A DNA stretch of 64,000 nucleotides, taken from positions 62,001 through 126,000 of the forward strand of contig NZ_BAFC01000083.1 of the NCBI RefSeq assembly GCF_000248055.1. The letters are read 5' to 3'. The notes below the pieces were generated by a model that was not told where the DNA came from, searched no databases, and saw only the letters and a list, made by a program, of their open reading frames with translations. Both the position numbers and the translations under genes were made by a program. Source of the stretch: Gordonia sputi NBRC 100414. Lineage in GTDB: Bacteria > Actinomycetota > Actinomycetes > Mycobacteriales > Mycobacteriaceae. Positions within the stretch are counted from its first letter, which is position 1. Every line of letters starts with the position of its first letter. Shown in pieces: positions 1 to 11,278 of the stretch.

Positions 1-534
1 CCCGTCGAACTCGCGCAGATGCTCGGCGAGTCCCGTGAGGAAGGCCTGATCGACGCGGAGGAACACGAGCGTCTGACCCGCGCACTGCGGTCGGTCGCCC
101 GCACGGTGTCGGAGGTGATGATCCCGCTCGATCGGATGCGCAGCGTCGACGTCGAGGTCGATCCGGTGACCGGTGGCGTCGGCCCCACCCTCGGGTCGGT
201 CGAGCGAGCCGTCAGCGACACCGGTTTCTCCCGGTTCCCGGTGCGCGGCCTCGACGGCACCTTCACCGGCTACCTCCACCTGAAGGACGTGCTCGACGAC
301 ATCCTCGACGGCAACGTCGGCCAGGAGACGATCATCGGCGTCGACAAGATCCGTCCACTTCCGGTGATCGGCATCGACACCCCACTCGACGACGCGACGC
401 GCGCCCTGCGCCGCACCAGCTCGCACCTCGGCGCGGTGGTCGACGACTCGGGACGCACCGTCGGCATCGTGGCGCTCGCCGACCTCGTGGAGGAGTTCGT
501 CGGCACCGTCCGCGACGAGACGCACCGGGTGTGA
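1..534 (+). CDS. CNNM/CorC-type CBS-domain membrane protein, C-terminal part (partial)
   Basis: The frame is open from base 1 with no start, so the N-terminal membrane (CNNM) part lies outside the window. The visible part begins with the EEGLIDAEEHER helix that normally precedes the CBS pair in TlyC/CorC-like hemolysin-family proteins. CBS1 starts at VMIPLDRMRSVDVE and CBS2 spans about IRPLPVIGIDTPLDDA to VALADLVEEFVGTV. The protein stops directly after CBS2, so there is no C-terminal CorC_HlyC transporter-associated domain. Such proteins sit in the plasma membrane and are linked to Mg/Co ion handling, with the CBS pair sensing a nucleotide; that role is family knowledge. The next gene overlaps its stop (GTGA), indicating co-transcription. 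This position beside glcB matches Rv1841c/Rv1842c of M. tuberculosis. Confidence 0.85.
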   Translation, partial: PVELAQMLGESREEGLIDAEEHERLTRALRSVARTVSEVMIPLDRMRSVDVEVDPVTGGVGPTLGSVERAVSDTGFSRFPVRGLDGTFTGYLHLKDVLDDILDGNVGQETIIGVDKIRPLPVIGIDTPLDDATRALRRTSSHLGAVVDDSGRTVGIVALADLVEEFVGTVRDETHRV

Positions 535-1508
535 CCATGGCGCACGCGACTCCCAGCCCTGTCGAGCTCTCGAACCCTGTCCTCTCCCCCGACGTCTTAT
601 CCCCCGACGTCTTATCCCCTGCCGTCTTATCTCCCGACGTCTGGCAGGCGCGTCGCGCCGATCACGAGGCGCGCGTCGAAGAACTCGTCGGGCCCTACCT
701 GCGGTCGAGGGCGCAGGGCGAAAAGCACCCCGTCCTCGACTTCTTGTTCACCTACTACTCGGCACGCCCCTCCCACATACGACGCTGGCACCCCGGCTAC
801 GGCGTCGTGCTGGCGGCACCGGGAACCACGGGCGACCGCGGCCAAGCGCGCGTCCTCGAAGAGCTGTCGACCCTTCGCGGCTACACCCGGACTCCCGGCG
901 GGGGCGTGACGGTCGACCCGGCGTTCCTGACCGAACGGCGTGGTGCGCTGCTCGCCACCTGTGCACTGCTCGACGCCACCGCCTCCCGCCCCGCCCGCCT
1001 GGGATGCTTCGGTCTGCACGAGTGGGCGATGGTCTACCGCACCGACGCTCCCCGACATTCCGTCCCGCTGCGGCTCGGACCCGCGGCGACCGACGCCGTC
1101 GTCGAATCGATGCCGTTGCGGTGCACGCACTTCGACGCTTTCCGCTTCTTCACCGACGCGGCTCGTCCACGAAACGAGTCGACGTTGTCGCGGCAGACAC
1201 AGATCGAGCACGAACAACCCGGCTGTCTGCACGCGACCATGGACCTGTACCGCGCATGCATCAACCTCGCGCCGCTGATTCCCGCGGAGCTGACACTCGC
1301 CGCGTTCGAGCTCGCACTCACCGCCCGCGAGCTCGACATGCGAGCGAGTCCCTACGACCTGCGAGACCTCGGCTACGCGCCGGTCGAGATCGAGACGCCC
1401 GCGGGGCGGGCCGAGTACGTCCGCGAGCAGTCGGCCATCGCCGATCGTGGCGCCGAGCTGCGGGGCACGCTGCGTTCTCACCTCGGCGTGCTGCTCGACG
1501 CCTGCTGA
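531..1508 (+). CDS. Conserved actinobacterial protein often labelled 3-methyladenine DNA glycosylase; function unproven
   Basis: The GTG start at 531 overlaps the previous TGA (GTGA); an ATG two codons later (537) is the alternative. The protein is 325 aa with no signal peptide or membrane helix. Conserved-looking stretches are HPVLDFLFTYYSARP, IRRWHPGYGVVL, GCFGLHEWAMVYR and LRCTHFDAFRFF. Homologues in Rhodococcus and Streptomyces carry the name 3-methyladenine DNA glycosylase, but I see no helix-hairpin-helix or AAG motif that would justify it. Residues 18-37 are four tandem pentapeptides (LSPDV, LSPDV, LSPAV, LSPDV) encoded by a 15-base repeat; three of the four leucines use the rare TTA codon. 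This tract lies ahead of the conserved core and is probably an unstructured, recently expanded N-terminus. Confidence 0.75.
   Translation: MTMAHATPSPVELSNPVLSPDVLSPDVLSPAVLSPDVWQARRADHEARVEELVGPYLRSRAQGEKHPVLDFLFTYYSARPSHIRRWHPGYGVVLAAPGTTGDRGQARVLEELSTLRGYTRTPGGGVTVDPAFLTERRGALLATCALLDATASRPARLGCFGLHEWAMVYRTDAPRHSVPLRLGPAATDAVVESMPLRCTHFDAFRFFTDAARPRNESTLSRQTQIEHEQPGCLHATMDLYRACINLAPLIPAELTLAAFELALTARELDMRASPYDLRDLGYAPVEIETPAGRAEYVREQSAIADRGAELRGTLRSHLGVLLDAC
581..640 (+). repeat. Four tandem 15-base repeats inside a coding N-terminus
   Basis: Units at 581-595, 596-610, 611-625 and 626-640. The second unit reads CTTATCCCCCGACGT; the others differ by one to three bases. The repeat is in frame and encodes (L-S-P-D/A-V)x4. 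TTA leucine codons occur at 597, 612 and 627, which is exceptional in this GC-rich sequence. Confidence 0.9.
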
Positions 1509-1649
1509 CGACGCGATTTACCTCGCGGGTAACATGGAGCGCGTTCACGATCGCCCCTGTTGTCCCGATGAGGGCTGATGACGTGCGCGGATTCGACACC
1601 GAAGCCGCAACGCCACCGGCTTCCGGGCCACCGGAGAAGGAAGGCTCTT

Positions 1650-3866
1650 ATGTCGGACCAGACCCCTGCCGTTGACTCCACCGCCCGCACGAATGTGGAG
1701 GGCCTTCAGGTCGCCACCGTCCTCTACGACTTCATCAACAACGAGGCGCTTCCGGGCTCGGGTGTCGACAAGGACACCTTCTGGAAGGGCGCCGCTGCCG
1801 TCATCAACGACCTCGCACCCCGCAACCGTGAACTGCTCGCGGTGCGTGACGACCTGCAGAGCAAGATCGACGCGTGGCACCGCGACCACAAGGGCGTCGA
1901 CTTCTCCGACCCCGCGGTGTTCGGCGAGTACAAGCAGTTCCTCACCGAGGTCGGCTACCTCGCCGAGGTGCCCGCCGACTTCCAGATCGGCACCACAAAC
2001 GTCGACCGCGAGATCTCCGAGACGGCCGGACCTCAGCTCGTCGTGCCGATCCTCAACGCGCGATTCGCACTGAACGCGTCCAACGCACGCTGGGGCTCGC
2101 TCTACGACGCCCTGTACGGCACCGACGTCATCAGCGACGAGGGCGGCGCCGAGAAGGGCAAGGGCTACAACAAGGTTCGCGGCGACAAGGTCATCGCGTA
2201 CGCAAAGAGCTTCCTGGACAAGGCTGTTCCGCTCGAACAGTGCAGCTACACCGACGTCACCAAGATCGCCGTGGTCGACGGCGCGGTCCAGGTGACGCTC
2301 GCCGACGGCACGACGTCGACCCTCGCCGATCCCTCAGCGTTCGCGGGCTACACCGGCGACGCGGCGTCCCCCGCGTCGGTCCTGTTGCGCCACAACGGCT
2401 TGTACCTCGACATCGAGATCGACCCGTCGTCGCCGATCGGGCAGACCGATCCGGCAGGCATCAAGGACGTCGTGATGGAGTCGGCGATCACCACGATCAT
2501 GGACTTCGAGGACTCGGTCGCCGCAGTCGACGCCGACGACAAGGTCCTCGGCTACCGCAACTGGCTCGGACTCAACAAGGGCGACCTGTCCGAAGAGGTC
2601 AGCAAGGGCGGCAAGACGTTCACCCGCGTGCTCAACCCCAACCGGACCTACACCGCGCCCGACGGCACGGGCTTCGACCTGCACGGTCGTTCGCTGCTGT
2701 TCGTGCGCAATGTCGGCCACCTCATGACCAACCCCGCTGTTCTCGACGCCGAGGGCAACGAGGTGCCCGAGGGCATCCTCGACGCTCTGGTCACCTCGCT
2801 CGCGGGCATTCACGGATTGAGCGAGGACGGTCTGCAGAACTCGCGCACGGGTTCGATCTACATCGTCAAGCCCAAGATGCACGGACCCGACGAGGCCGCG
2901 TTCACCGTTGAGTTGTTCGGTCGTGTGGAGAAGGTTCTCGGCCTGCCGGAGAACACCCTCAAGGTCGGCATCATGGACGAGGAGCGCCGCACCTCGGTGA
3001 ACCTCAAGGCCTCGATCAAGGCCGCAGAAGACCGTGTGGTGTTCATCAACACCGGCTTCCTCGACCGCACCGGCGACGAGATCCACACCTCCATGGAGGC
3101 GGGTGCGATGATCCGCAAGGGCGAGATGAAGAAGGCCAAGTGGATGGTCACCTACGAGGACTCCAACGTCGACATCGGTCTGCACGCCGGTCTCCAGCAC
3201 AAGGCGCAGATCGGTAAGGGCATGTGGGCCATGACCGACCTGATGGCCGACATGGTCGAGCAGAAGATCGCACAGCCCGAGGCCGGCGCGAGCACCGCGT
3301 GGGTGCCCTCACCCACCGGCGCGACACTGCACGCGATGCACTACCACCTCGTCGATGTGTTCGAGCGCCAGGACGAGATCGCCAAGCGCGACCCGGCATC
3401 GGTCGACGACATCCTGACCATTCCGCTGGCACCGAAGACCGACTGGTCCGACGCGGAGAAGAAGGAAGAACTCGACAACAACTGCCAGTCGATCCTGGGC
3501 TACGTGGTGCGCTGGATCGACCACGGCGTCGGCTGTTCCAAGGTTCCCGACATCCACGACGTCGCGCTCATGGAAGACCGCGCAACGCTGCGCATCTCCA
3601 GCCAGCTGCTCGCCAACTGGATTCATCACGGGATCGTCACCGCCGACGACGTCGTCGCTGCGCTCGAGCGGATGGCCCCGGTGGTCGATCGGCAAAACGC
3701 TGACGATCCGACCTATTCGCCGATGGCTCCGGATTTCGACACGAATATCGCATTCCAGGCCGCCAAGGAACTTATCCTCGAGGGAGCGAAGCAGCCGAGC
3801 GGCTACACCGAGCCGATCCTGCATCGCAAGCGCCGCGAGTACAAGGCTGCCGCGGCCAAGGCGTGA
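1650..3866 (+). CDS. glcB: Malate synthase G
   Basis: Condenses glyoxylate with acetyl-CoA to malate in the cytosol, the second step of the glyoxylate shunt. The ATG at 1650 is chosen because it follows a purine-rich ribosome binding site (GAGAAGGAAGG); an upstream in-frame ATG at 1578 would add 24 unlikely residues. The product is 738 aa, the usual length of the G isoform (M. tuberculosis GlcB 741). Family blocks visible include [19 protein letters not shown], the KPKMHGPDE segment, [15 protein letters not shown] and the C-terminal [16 protein letters not shown] that carries conserved cysteine and acidic residues. It is transcribed alone: about 140 bases of leader precede it and a strong hairpin follows its stop. 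Confidence 0.98.
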   Translation: MSDQTPAVDSTARTNVEGLQVATVLYDFINNEALPGSGVDKDTFWKGAAAVINDLAPRNRELLAVRDDLQSKIDAWHRDHKGVDFSDPAVFGEYKQFLTEVGYLAEVPADFQIGTTNVDREISETAGPQLVVPILNARFALNASNARWGSLYDALYGTDVISDEGGAEKGKGYNKVRGDKVIAYAKSFLDKAVPLEQCSYTDVTKIAVVDGAVQVTLADGTTSTLADPSAFAGYTGDAASPASVLLRHNGLYLDIEIDPSSPIGQTDPAGIKDVVMESAITTIMDFEDSVAAVDADDKVLGYRNWLGLNKGDLSEEVSKGGKTFTRVLNPNRTYTAPDGTGFDLHGRSLLFVRNVGHLMTNPAVLDAEGNEVPEGILDALVTSLAGIHGLSEDGLQNSRTGSIYIVKPKMHGPDEAAFTVELFGRVEKVLGLPENTLKVGIMDEERRTSVNLKASIKAAEDRVVFINTGFLDRTGDEIHTSMEAGAMIRKGEMKKAKWMVTYEDSNVDIGLHAGLQHKAQIGKGMWAMTDLMADMVEQKIAQPEAGASTAWVPSPTGATLHAMHYHLVDVFERQDEIAKRDPASVDDILTIPLAPKTDWSDAEKKEELDNNCQSILGYVVRWIDHGVGCSKVPDIHDVALMEDRATLRISSQLLANWIHHGIVTADDVVAALERMAPVVDRQNADDPTYSPMAPDFDTNIAFQAAKELILEGAKQPSGYTEPILHRKRREYKAAAAKA

Positions 3867-3874
3867 ACACGCGT

Positions 3875-3911
3875 GAGGTCCCGGACGGACGCCCTTTCTG
3901 TCCGGGACCTC
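3875..3911 (+). terminator. Rho-independent-type hairpin after glcB (no U tract)
   Basis: A perfect 12-bp stem, GAGGTCCCGGAC (3875-3886) pairing with GTCCGGGACCTC (3900-3911), encloses a 13-base loop. It starts 8 bases after the glcB stop. There is no T-run, as is common for actinobacterial terminators. It separates glcB from the next gene on the same strand. Confidence 0.8.
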
Positions 3912-3933
3912 GCACGCGACAACGGAGGCGGTA

Positions 3934-5133
3934 GTGGCGCATCATCGGGTAACCGGTGGCGGAAGCGGAATCAGGCAGCGGGGGATCAGCCGCGGGCTGG
4001 TGTTCGTATTACTCGCTCTCGTGCTGATAGCCGCCGTGATCGTGGCATGGCAGCAACTCGGCGACCACCTCGACAAGCAGGCTGATTCTGCCGCTGCCTC
4101 GTGCATCGAGGGGCCCGCGACGGTCGACGTCGTAGCCGACGCCGACGTCGCTCCGGCACTGATCGCGATCGCTCGCGAGTTCGGTGCGAGCAAACCCGTC
4201 GTCCGCGACCACTGCATCACCGTCGCCGTGCGTGCGGGCGACGCGAAGACCACCCTGGACGGGCTGGCCGGAAATTGGGACGCCGCGTCGATGGGCGCGT
4301 TTCCCGCCGCGTGGATTCCGCAGTCGTCGGTATGGGCCGCAGAGTTGGCTCAGGCGAAACCGTCGGCACTCGAGGGCACACCGACGTCGTTGGTGACCTC
4401 ACCGGTGGTTCTTGCGACGTCAGCAGAACTGGGCAGCAAGATCGACGGCAAGATCGACTGGGGCCAGGTCCCGACGCTGCAGCAACGCGACGACAGCCTC
4501 CGCGACTTCGACATCACGGGCTGGGGTTCGCTGCGCATGGCGATGCCGCTCGGCGCGCAGTCCGACGCGTCCTCGCTCGCCGCACAGGCGGTAGCCATGC
4601 GCGTCATGCGCACCACCGGGCCACTGACCAACGACGACGCCTCATCCGATCGCGTCGCGTCGAGCGTCGGTGCGATGCTCGACGGCGCGCCCCAATCACC
4701 CGACGGCAGCCCTGTCGGCGCGGCGACGGTCATGCGCGACGCGACCGACGCGAAAACCTCGCCCATCCACGCTGTTCCGATCACCGAGCAGCAGCTCTAC
4801 AAACTCACCCGCGAGGATGCGACGGCCCGACTCGCCGAGATCGTGCCGAGCGGCCCGACACCCTTTGCCGATTTCCCGATCATCCGGCTCGCCGGTGATC
4901 AGGTCTCGCCCGTGTCGAGCGCCGCGATCGCCGACTTCTTCCGCTTCGCCCAAGACCAGAAGCACCTGTCGTTGCTGACGTCGCAGGGATTCCGCGGCAA
5001 TGCACCGCTACCGCCCGCGACCAAGACCGTCGGATTCCCGATCACCAAGGAGCCGATGCCGCAGCCCGAGAACTCGGCCATCGTGACGATCAACAAACTC
5101 GTCTACGGACGCGACTTCGGCCCCTCCGCCTGA
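3934..5133 (+). CDS. Membrane-anchored substrate-binding-like protein, Rv1836c-like but without a VWA domain
   Basis: GTG start 3934 follows GGAGG at 3924-3928. The protein is 399 aa with a single N-terminal hydrophobic helix (about residues 20-41, GLVFVLLALVLIAAVIVAW) and no cleavage site I would trust, so it is probably anchored and faces outward. The rest resembles an extracellular solute-binding fold: CIEGPATVDVVADADVAPAL, LIAIAREF, WDAASMGAFPAAWIPQSS and TSLVTSPVVLATSAELG. The gene beside glcB in mycobacteria (Rv1836c, from memory about 677 aa) has a similar N-terminal half followed by a VWA domain. Here the protein ends at YGRDFGPSA with no MIDAS (DxSxS) motif. It converges on gcvP with a 10-base gap. 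Confidence 0.75.
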   Translation: MAHHRVTGGGSGIRQRGISRGLVFVLLALVLIAAVIVAWQQLGDHLDKQADSAAASCIEGPATVDVVADADVAPALIAIAREFGASKPVVRDHCITVAVRAGDAKTTLDGLAGNWDAASMGAFPAAWIPQSSVWAAELAQAKPSALEGTPTSLVTSPVVLATSAELGSKIDGKIDWGQVPTLQQRDDSLRDFDITGWGSLRMAMPLGAQSDASSLAAQAVAMRVMRTTGPLTNDDASSDRVASSVGAMLDGAPQSPDGSPVGAATVMRDATDAKTSPIHAVPITEQQLYKLTREDATARLAEIVPSGPTPFADFPIIRLAGDQVSPVSSAAIADFFRFAQDQKHLSLLTSQGFRGNAPLPPATKTVGFPITKEPMPQPENSAIVTINKLVYGRDFGPSA

Positions 5134-5143
5134 ACCGAGACGG

Positions 5144-8038
<2,895 letters not shown>

Positions 8039-8087
8039 GGGGTGGAACCTCTCGCGCGCACCGGTCGTACCGGCGGGTCGGCCCTCC

Positions 8088-8293
8088 CCCTCTGTCATGC
8101 CGCGGGGCGGCGCCTGAGAGATTCAGTCATCGTGTCAGCGATGACACGAGAACCTTTCACCGTGGGCGGGTAACGGCTTGGCCGTCACCACTTTCCAGAG
8201 ACGCCGTCGACAGTACGGTCCGGGTGCCTGAGAGTTTGACGAGGAGGTGTTGCTCCTTCGGCGGCCATTCGAGATGACGCTCTCCCGTACTGC
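8088..8293 (-). promoter_or_regulatory. Tandem glycine riboswitch upstream of gcvP
   Basis: On the minus strand the first aptamer opens with GTACGGGAGAG and closes through a perfect P1 helix, CAGTACGG (8293-8286) with CCGTACTG (8218-8211). It contains the hallmark GCCGAAGGAGCAA and AAACTCTCAGG. The second aptamer shows TCTGGAAAG, ACGGTGAAAGG, GAATCTCTCAGGCGCC and ends with GACAGAGGGGG. Both glycine-binding cores are therefore present in the classic two-aptamer order. The gcvP ATG lies about 50 bases beyond. A small dyad, CCGGT-ACG-ACCGG, sits between aptamer and start and could belong to the expression platform. Confidence 0.95.
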
Positions 8294-8323
8294 AGCGACG
8301 CGTTGTTCAGTCTACCCGTACGC

Positions 8324-9004
8324 TCATCCGGTTCGGCGAGTGCGGTTCTTGCGACGCGCTGCGAGTTCGTCTTCGGGGGCCGACTCGGTGACTCCACCGT
8401 CGGCTCGTTCGCCGGGGAAATCGGCGATGGCGCCGGTCAGCTCGCGCATGGCACCGTTGACCGCGATGCCGAACACGCCCTGTCCGCCCTGCAGGAGGTC
8501 GACGACCTCTTCGGCAGATGTGCACTCGTAGACGGTGGTGCCGTCGGAGAACAGGGTGATCCCGGCAAGATCTTCGACGCCGCGCTGGCGCAGGTGATCG
8601 ACGGCGACGCGGATGTTCTGCAACGAGATACCGGTGTCGAGCAGACGCTTGACGATCTTGAGGACCAGGATGTCCTTGAAGGAATAGAGGCGCTGACTGC
8701 CCGAGCCCGCCGCACCGCGGATGGACGGCACGACGAGTGACGTGCGTGCCCAGTAGTCGAGTTGTCGGTAGGTGATTCCGGCGATCTGGCACGCGCTCGG
8801 CACCCGGTAGCCGACGAGTTCGTCGGGAACGGTGTCGTTGGGGAAGAGTCCCGGCGCAATGTCGTCGAGGCTGCCCTGGGTAGCCCTGCGACGCGGGGTC
8901 GGGTCGTCCGACGGGTGCTCGGCTTCCACGCCGACGCTGCCGTCGGTCGTCGTCTCGCTGTCTGACGGCTGACCATCTTCACCGTCGAACGGCATATCGC
9001 CCAC
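8324..9004 (-). CDS. MerR-type transcriptional regulator, ResR (Rv1830)-like
   Basis: GTG start 9004 sits 8 bases after GAGGGA; an ATG three codons on (8995) is possible. The product is 226 aa, matching the length of Rv1830. After a charged, disordered N-terminus of about 60 residues comes the MerR winged-helix: VGYRVPSACQIAGITYRQLDYWARTSLVVPS, then GSGSQRLYSFKDILVLKIVKRLLDTGISLQNIRVAVDHL. A downstream GTTVYECTSAEEVVDLLQGGQGVFGIAVNGA domain follows. Rv1830 (ResR) controls growth and antibiotic resilience in mycobacteria; that is family knowledge, transferred through synteny with the bifunctional nuclease, ftsR and garA genes. Its promoter region contains a palindrome that may be its own operator. 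Confidence 0.88.
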   Translation of the reverse strand: MGDMPFDGEDGQPSDSETTTDGSVGVEAEHPSDDPTPRRRATQGSLDDIAPGLFPNDTVPDELVGYRVPSACQIAGITYRQLDYWARTSLVVPSIRGAAGSGSQRLYSFKDILVLKIVKRLLDTGISLQNIRVAVDHLRQRGVEDLAGITLFSDGTTVYECTSAEEVVDLLQGGQGVFGIAVNGAMRELTGAIADFPGERADGGVTESAPEDELAARRKNRTRRTG

Positions 9005-9165
9005 TGCAGACTCCCTCGCCACGCTCGGATCGGACCGGTGCGGACCTGCAACCACGATACGCCGCCGAACCCGATCTGCTCTCCACCATCGGGTGTGTCC
9101 CCGACGATCACGTGCGTGACCGTATGTCGCGGCGATGCACCGAATCAATGCGACGCGCCCTAAGA

Positions 9166-9182
9166 CTCAACCTCAACTTGAG
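9166..9182. promoter_or_regulatory. Candidate MerR-family operator upstream of the resR-like gene
   Basis: CTCAAC occurs twice in tandem (9166-9171, 9172-9177), and the second copy with TTGAG forms a perfect 11-base palindrome, CTCAACTTGAG (9172-9182). It lies about 160 bases upstream of the ResR-like start in a 264-base gene-free stretch. Dyads of this kind are typical MerR targets, but which protein binds is an inference. Confidence 0.4.
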
Positions 9183-9268
9183 ATCGAGACAAACGGTGAT
9201 CTCCGGGATATGGAACCGTGACGTGTCGCTGCAGCGCCGTACAGAAAGCTACGAAACCATCCGCCGAG

Positions 9269-9769
9269 TCAGGCTCCGCCGCTGGCCTTGAAGTCGTCGG
9301 GCGAAACGTTGTCGAGAAATTCGCGGAACTTCTCCACCTCGTCCTCTTTCGCCTCGGGACCGTCTTCGGATTCCTCGTCGGGAATCAACAGGCCCGCCTC
9401 GGCAAGGACTTCCTCGTCGGCGATGATCGGCACCTCGGCGCGCATCGCGACCGCGATCGAATCCGACGGACGCGCCGACACCCGCACATCGCCGGAGAAG
9501 ACCATCTCGGCGTAGAAGGTGCCCTCCTGCATGTCGACGATGCGCACCTCGACGAGTGTCTGCCCGAACTCTTCGATGAGGTTCACGATCAGGTCATGGG
9601 TGAGCGGCCGGGGCGGCTCGATCCCTTTTTGGCGCAACGCGATCGACGCCGCCTCGCTCTGCCCGATCCAGATGGGCAGGTAGCGCTCGCCGTCTACCTC
9701 ACGCAGAAGCAGAACCGGCTGACTCTGCGGCGGCTCGACCCGAATGCCCACCACACGCATCTCGCTCAT
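9269..9769 (-). CDS. Bifunctional nuclease family protein (BFN/DUF151)
   Basis: Compact 166-aa cytosolic protein. The BFN domain fills residues 1-130 with the diagnostic stretches VLLLREVDGERYLPIWIGQ, SEAASIALRQKG, RPLTHDLIVNLIEEFG and RPSDSIAVAMRAEVPI. A short acidic tail (about residues 127-166) follows. Plant and Thermotoga members show RNase and DNase activity; the bacterial role is unsettled. The gene is the Rv1829 counterpart, lying between the two MerR regulator genes on the same strand. The gaps of 117 and 264 bases suggest it may have its own promoter. Confidence 0.93.
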   Translation of the reverse strand: MSEMRVVGIRVEPPQSQPVLLLREVDGERYLPIWIGQSEAASIALRQKGIEPPRPLTHDLIVNLIEEFGQTLVEVRIVDMQEGTFYAEMVFSGDVRVSARPSDSIAVAMRAEVPIIADEEVLAEAGLLIPDEESEDGPEAKEDEVEKFREFLDNVSPDDFKASGGA

Positions 9770-9886
9770 CTCGCACCTCCCGAGCCGTCAATAATTGCCA
9801 TCGACGCTACACCGACTGGACCCACAGCGGCGTCGTGGCGAGATACACAGCCCCGGCGCGCCGTACCGCAATCGTCGAGAAGGACG

Positions 9887-10612
9887 TCAATCGAGCACGC
9901 CGCGCACGGCCTGCTTGACCAGTTGCGTGTGCAGGGTCACCGACAGTGCGGCGATTTCGCGGATGAGTTCCTCGGCACGGTCGCGGGCACCGGTGCCCTT
10001 ACCCTTCGCGATCGGGTTGGCGATCTGCGCGACGAGTCCTGCCTCACGATCCGCGGACACCTTGAACGCGCGCAGATGTCTTGTCTCCACGCCGTAGTTG
10101 GCGAGGGCCGCTGCGGCTTCGACGAGCCGTACCGCGTCCTCGTCGAAGAATCCTGCAGGTCCGGATGTCAGTAGACCGTTGCGCTGGAGTTCGGTCACGA
10201 ACGCCGAATCGACTCCGGTTCGCTCGATGAGGGTCTCGCGGGAGACGCGACCACCGCGCGCCGAGAAGTCGGTGGCCGGTGCGACGACGCTGCGCGCCGT
10301 CGAGAGTACGGGGGTGCCCCCTGCGCCGAATCCCCCGTCGCCGTGGTCGATGGCGTCGAGTTGCTCTTTGATGACCTTGAGCGGCAGGTAGCGATCGCGC
10401 TGTGCCGTGAGCACGAAACGCAGGCGCTCACAGTCGGACTGACTGAATCGCCGGTAGCCCGACGGCGCGCGTTCAGGCGTGACAAGCCCTTCGGCTTCGA
10501 GGAAACGAATCTTTGAGATCGTCACATCGGGAAAGTCCTCGCGCAGCAGCGCGAGGACCGACCCGATGGACATCGATCCCCCGCCGCGCGCGTCCGCAGT
10601 CGAGGCCGGCAC
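9887..10612 (-). CDS. ftsR: MerR-type regulator FtsR (Rv1828-like)
   Basis: Start GTG at 10612 is chosen because it lies just after the garA stop (10617-10619) and gives about 12 residues before the conserved MSIGSVLALLREDFPDVTISKIRFLEAEGLVTP, as in Rv1828; an upstream in-frame start (10645) would overlap garA. The 241-aa product has the winged helix with RAPSGYRRFSQSDCERLRFVL and a C-terminal effector-like half with a second MerR-like helical segment (VSRETLIERTGVDSAFVTELQRNGLL). In Corynebacterium FtsR activates ftsZ and controls division and growth. It is coupled to garA upstream, so the two are likely co-transcribed. Confidence 0.93.
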   Translation of the reverse strand: MPASTADARGGGSMSIGSVLALLREDFPDVTISKIRFLEAEGLVTPERAPSGYRRFSQSDCERLRFVLTAQRDRYLPLKVIKEQLDAIDHGDGGFGAGGTPVLSTARSVVAPATDFSARGGRVSRETLIERTGVDSAFVTELQRNGLLTSGPAGFFDEDAVRLVEAAAALANYGVETRHLRAFKVSADREAGLVAQIANPIAKGKGTGARDRAEELIREIAALSVTLHTQLVKQAVRGVLD

Positions 10613-10616
10613 GGTG

Positions 10617-11066
10617 TCAGGCGCCGGAACCGTCGCGCGGACCACTCAGGAAGACCAACCGGAACTTTCCGATCTGGACCTCGTCACCATTGCTGAGAGC
10701 CGCGCTGTCGACGGGCTCGCGATTGACGTAGGTGCCGTTGAGGCTGCCGACGTCGACAACCTGGAACTCGTTGTCTCCCAATCGGAATTCGGCATGTCGA
10801 CGGCTCACCGTGACGTCGTCGAGGAAAATGTCGCTGTCGGGGTGCCGGCCCGCCGAGGTGGTCGGCTGGTCGAGCAGGAAGCGCGAACCGGCGTTCGGGC
10901 CACGCTTCACGACGAGCAATGCGGTACCGGGCGACAACCGCTCGACACCCGTGTCGGCCGGCTCGCTCGAGGTCGCCGCGCCCGCGTCGAGTTCATTGAT
11001 GAACTCTTCGCGAAACACCGATGTGGTTTCCACCGGCGCCTCGTAGCCGTTGTCGTTATCGCTCAC
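10617..11066 (-). CDS. garA: GarA/OdhI FHA-domain metabolic switch protein
   Basis: 149-aa cytosolic protein. The N-terminal ETTSVF motif (residues 13-18) contains the two threonines (T14, T15) phosphorylated by PknG and PknB in relatives. The FHA domain is almost identical to that of mycobacterial GarA: RGPNAGSRFLLDQ, SAGRHPDSDIFLDDVTVSRRHAEFRL and GSLNGTYVNREPVDS. In its unphosphorylated form GarA binds and inhibits 2-oxoglutarate dehydrogenase and NAD-glutamate dehydrogenase and activates glutamate synthase; phosphorylation makes it self-inhibit. This is established for the family. Followed at 4 bases by ftsR. A perfect 12-base palindrome lies 34 bases upstream of the start. Confidence 0.97.
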   Translation of the reverse strand: MSDNDNGYEAPVETTSVFREEFINELDAGAATSSEPADTGVERLSPGTALLVVKRGPNAGSRFLLDQPTTSAGRHPDSDIFLDDVTVSRRHAEFRLGDNEFQVVDVGSLNGTYVNREPVDSAALSNGDEVQIGKFRLVFLSGPRDGSGA

Positions 11067-11099
11067 CGCTTCTCCTTCGTCCTCATCCGTTCGTCACCT

Positions 11100-11111
11100 T
11101 GAGTGCACTCA
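11100..11111. promoter_or_regulatory. Perfect palindrome upstream of garA, candidate operator
   Basis: TGAGTGCACTCA is a perfect 12-base dyad 34-45 bases upstream of the garA start; on the minus strand it continues as CACTCAAGGTGAC. It shares the CTCAA half-site with the dyad upstream of the ResR-like gene, so one of the two neighbouring MerR regulators may bind both. Confidence 0.35.
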
Positions 11112-11278
11112 CCGTCGGCGTCCGCGCTCACGCGCTGCGAGGTCTCGCACCAGGCCACCCGACGCCGCGGATGCGACGTCGATTTCCGTTGGCTAAACCG
11201 TACCGCCTGTGCCGAACGCAACCACGTGCGACTCGGCCACGACAACGACGATCATACTTTCCCATACCCCGGGAATGG

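Noticed and set aside
1509..1649. Search for a glcB promoter or leader regulator site
   Set aside because: No convincing -35/-10 pair, palindrome or RNA motif stands out in the 141-base leader.
8039..8098. Upstream in-frame start (8098) for gcvP
   Set aside because: It falls inside the riboswitch aptamer end and the extra residues are unlike any P-protein N-terminus.
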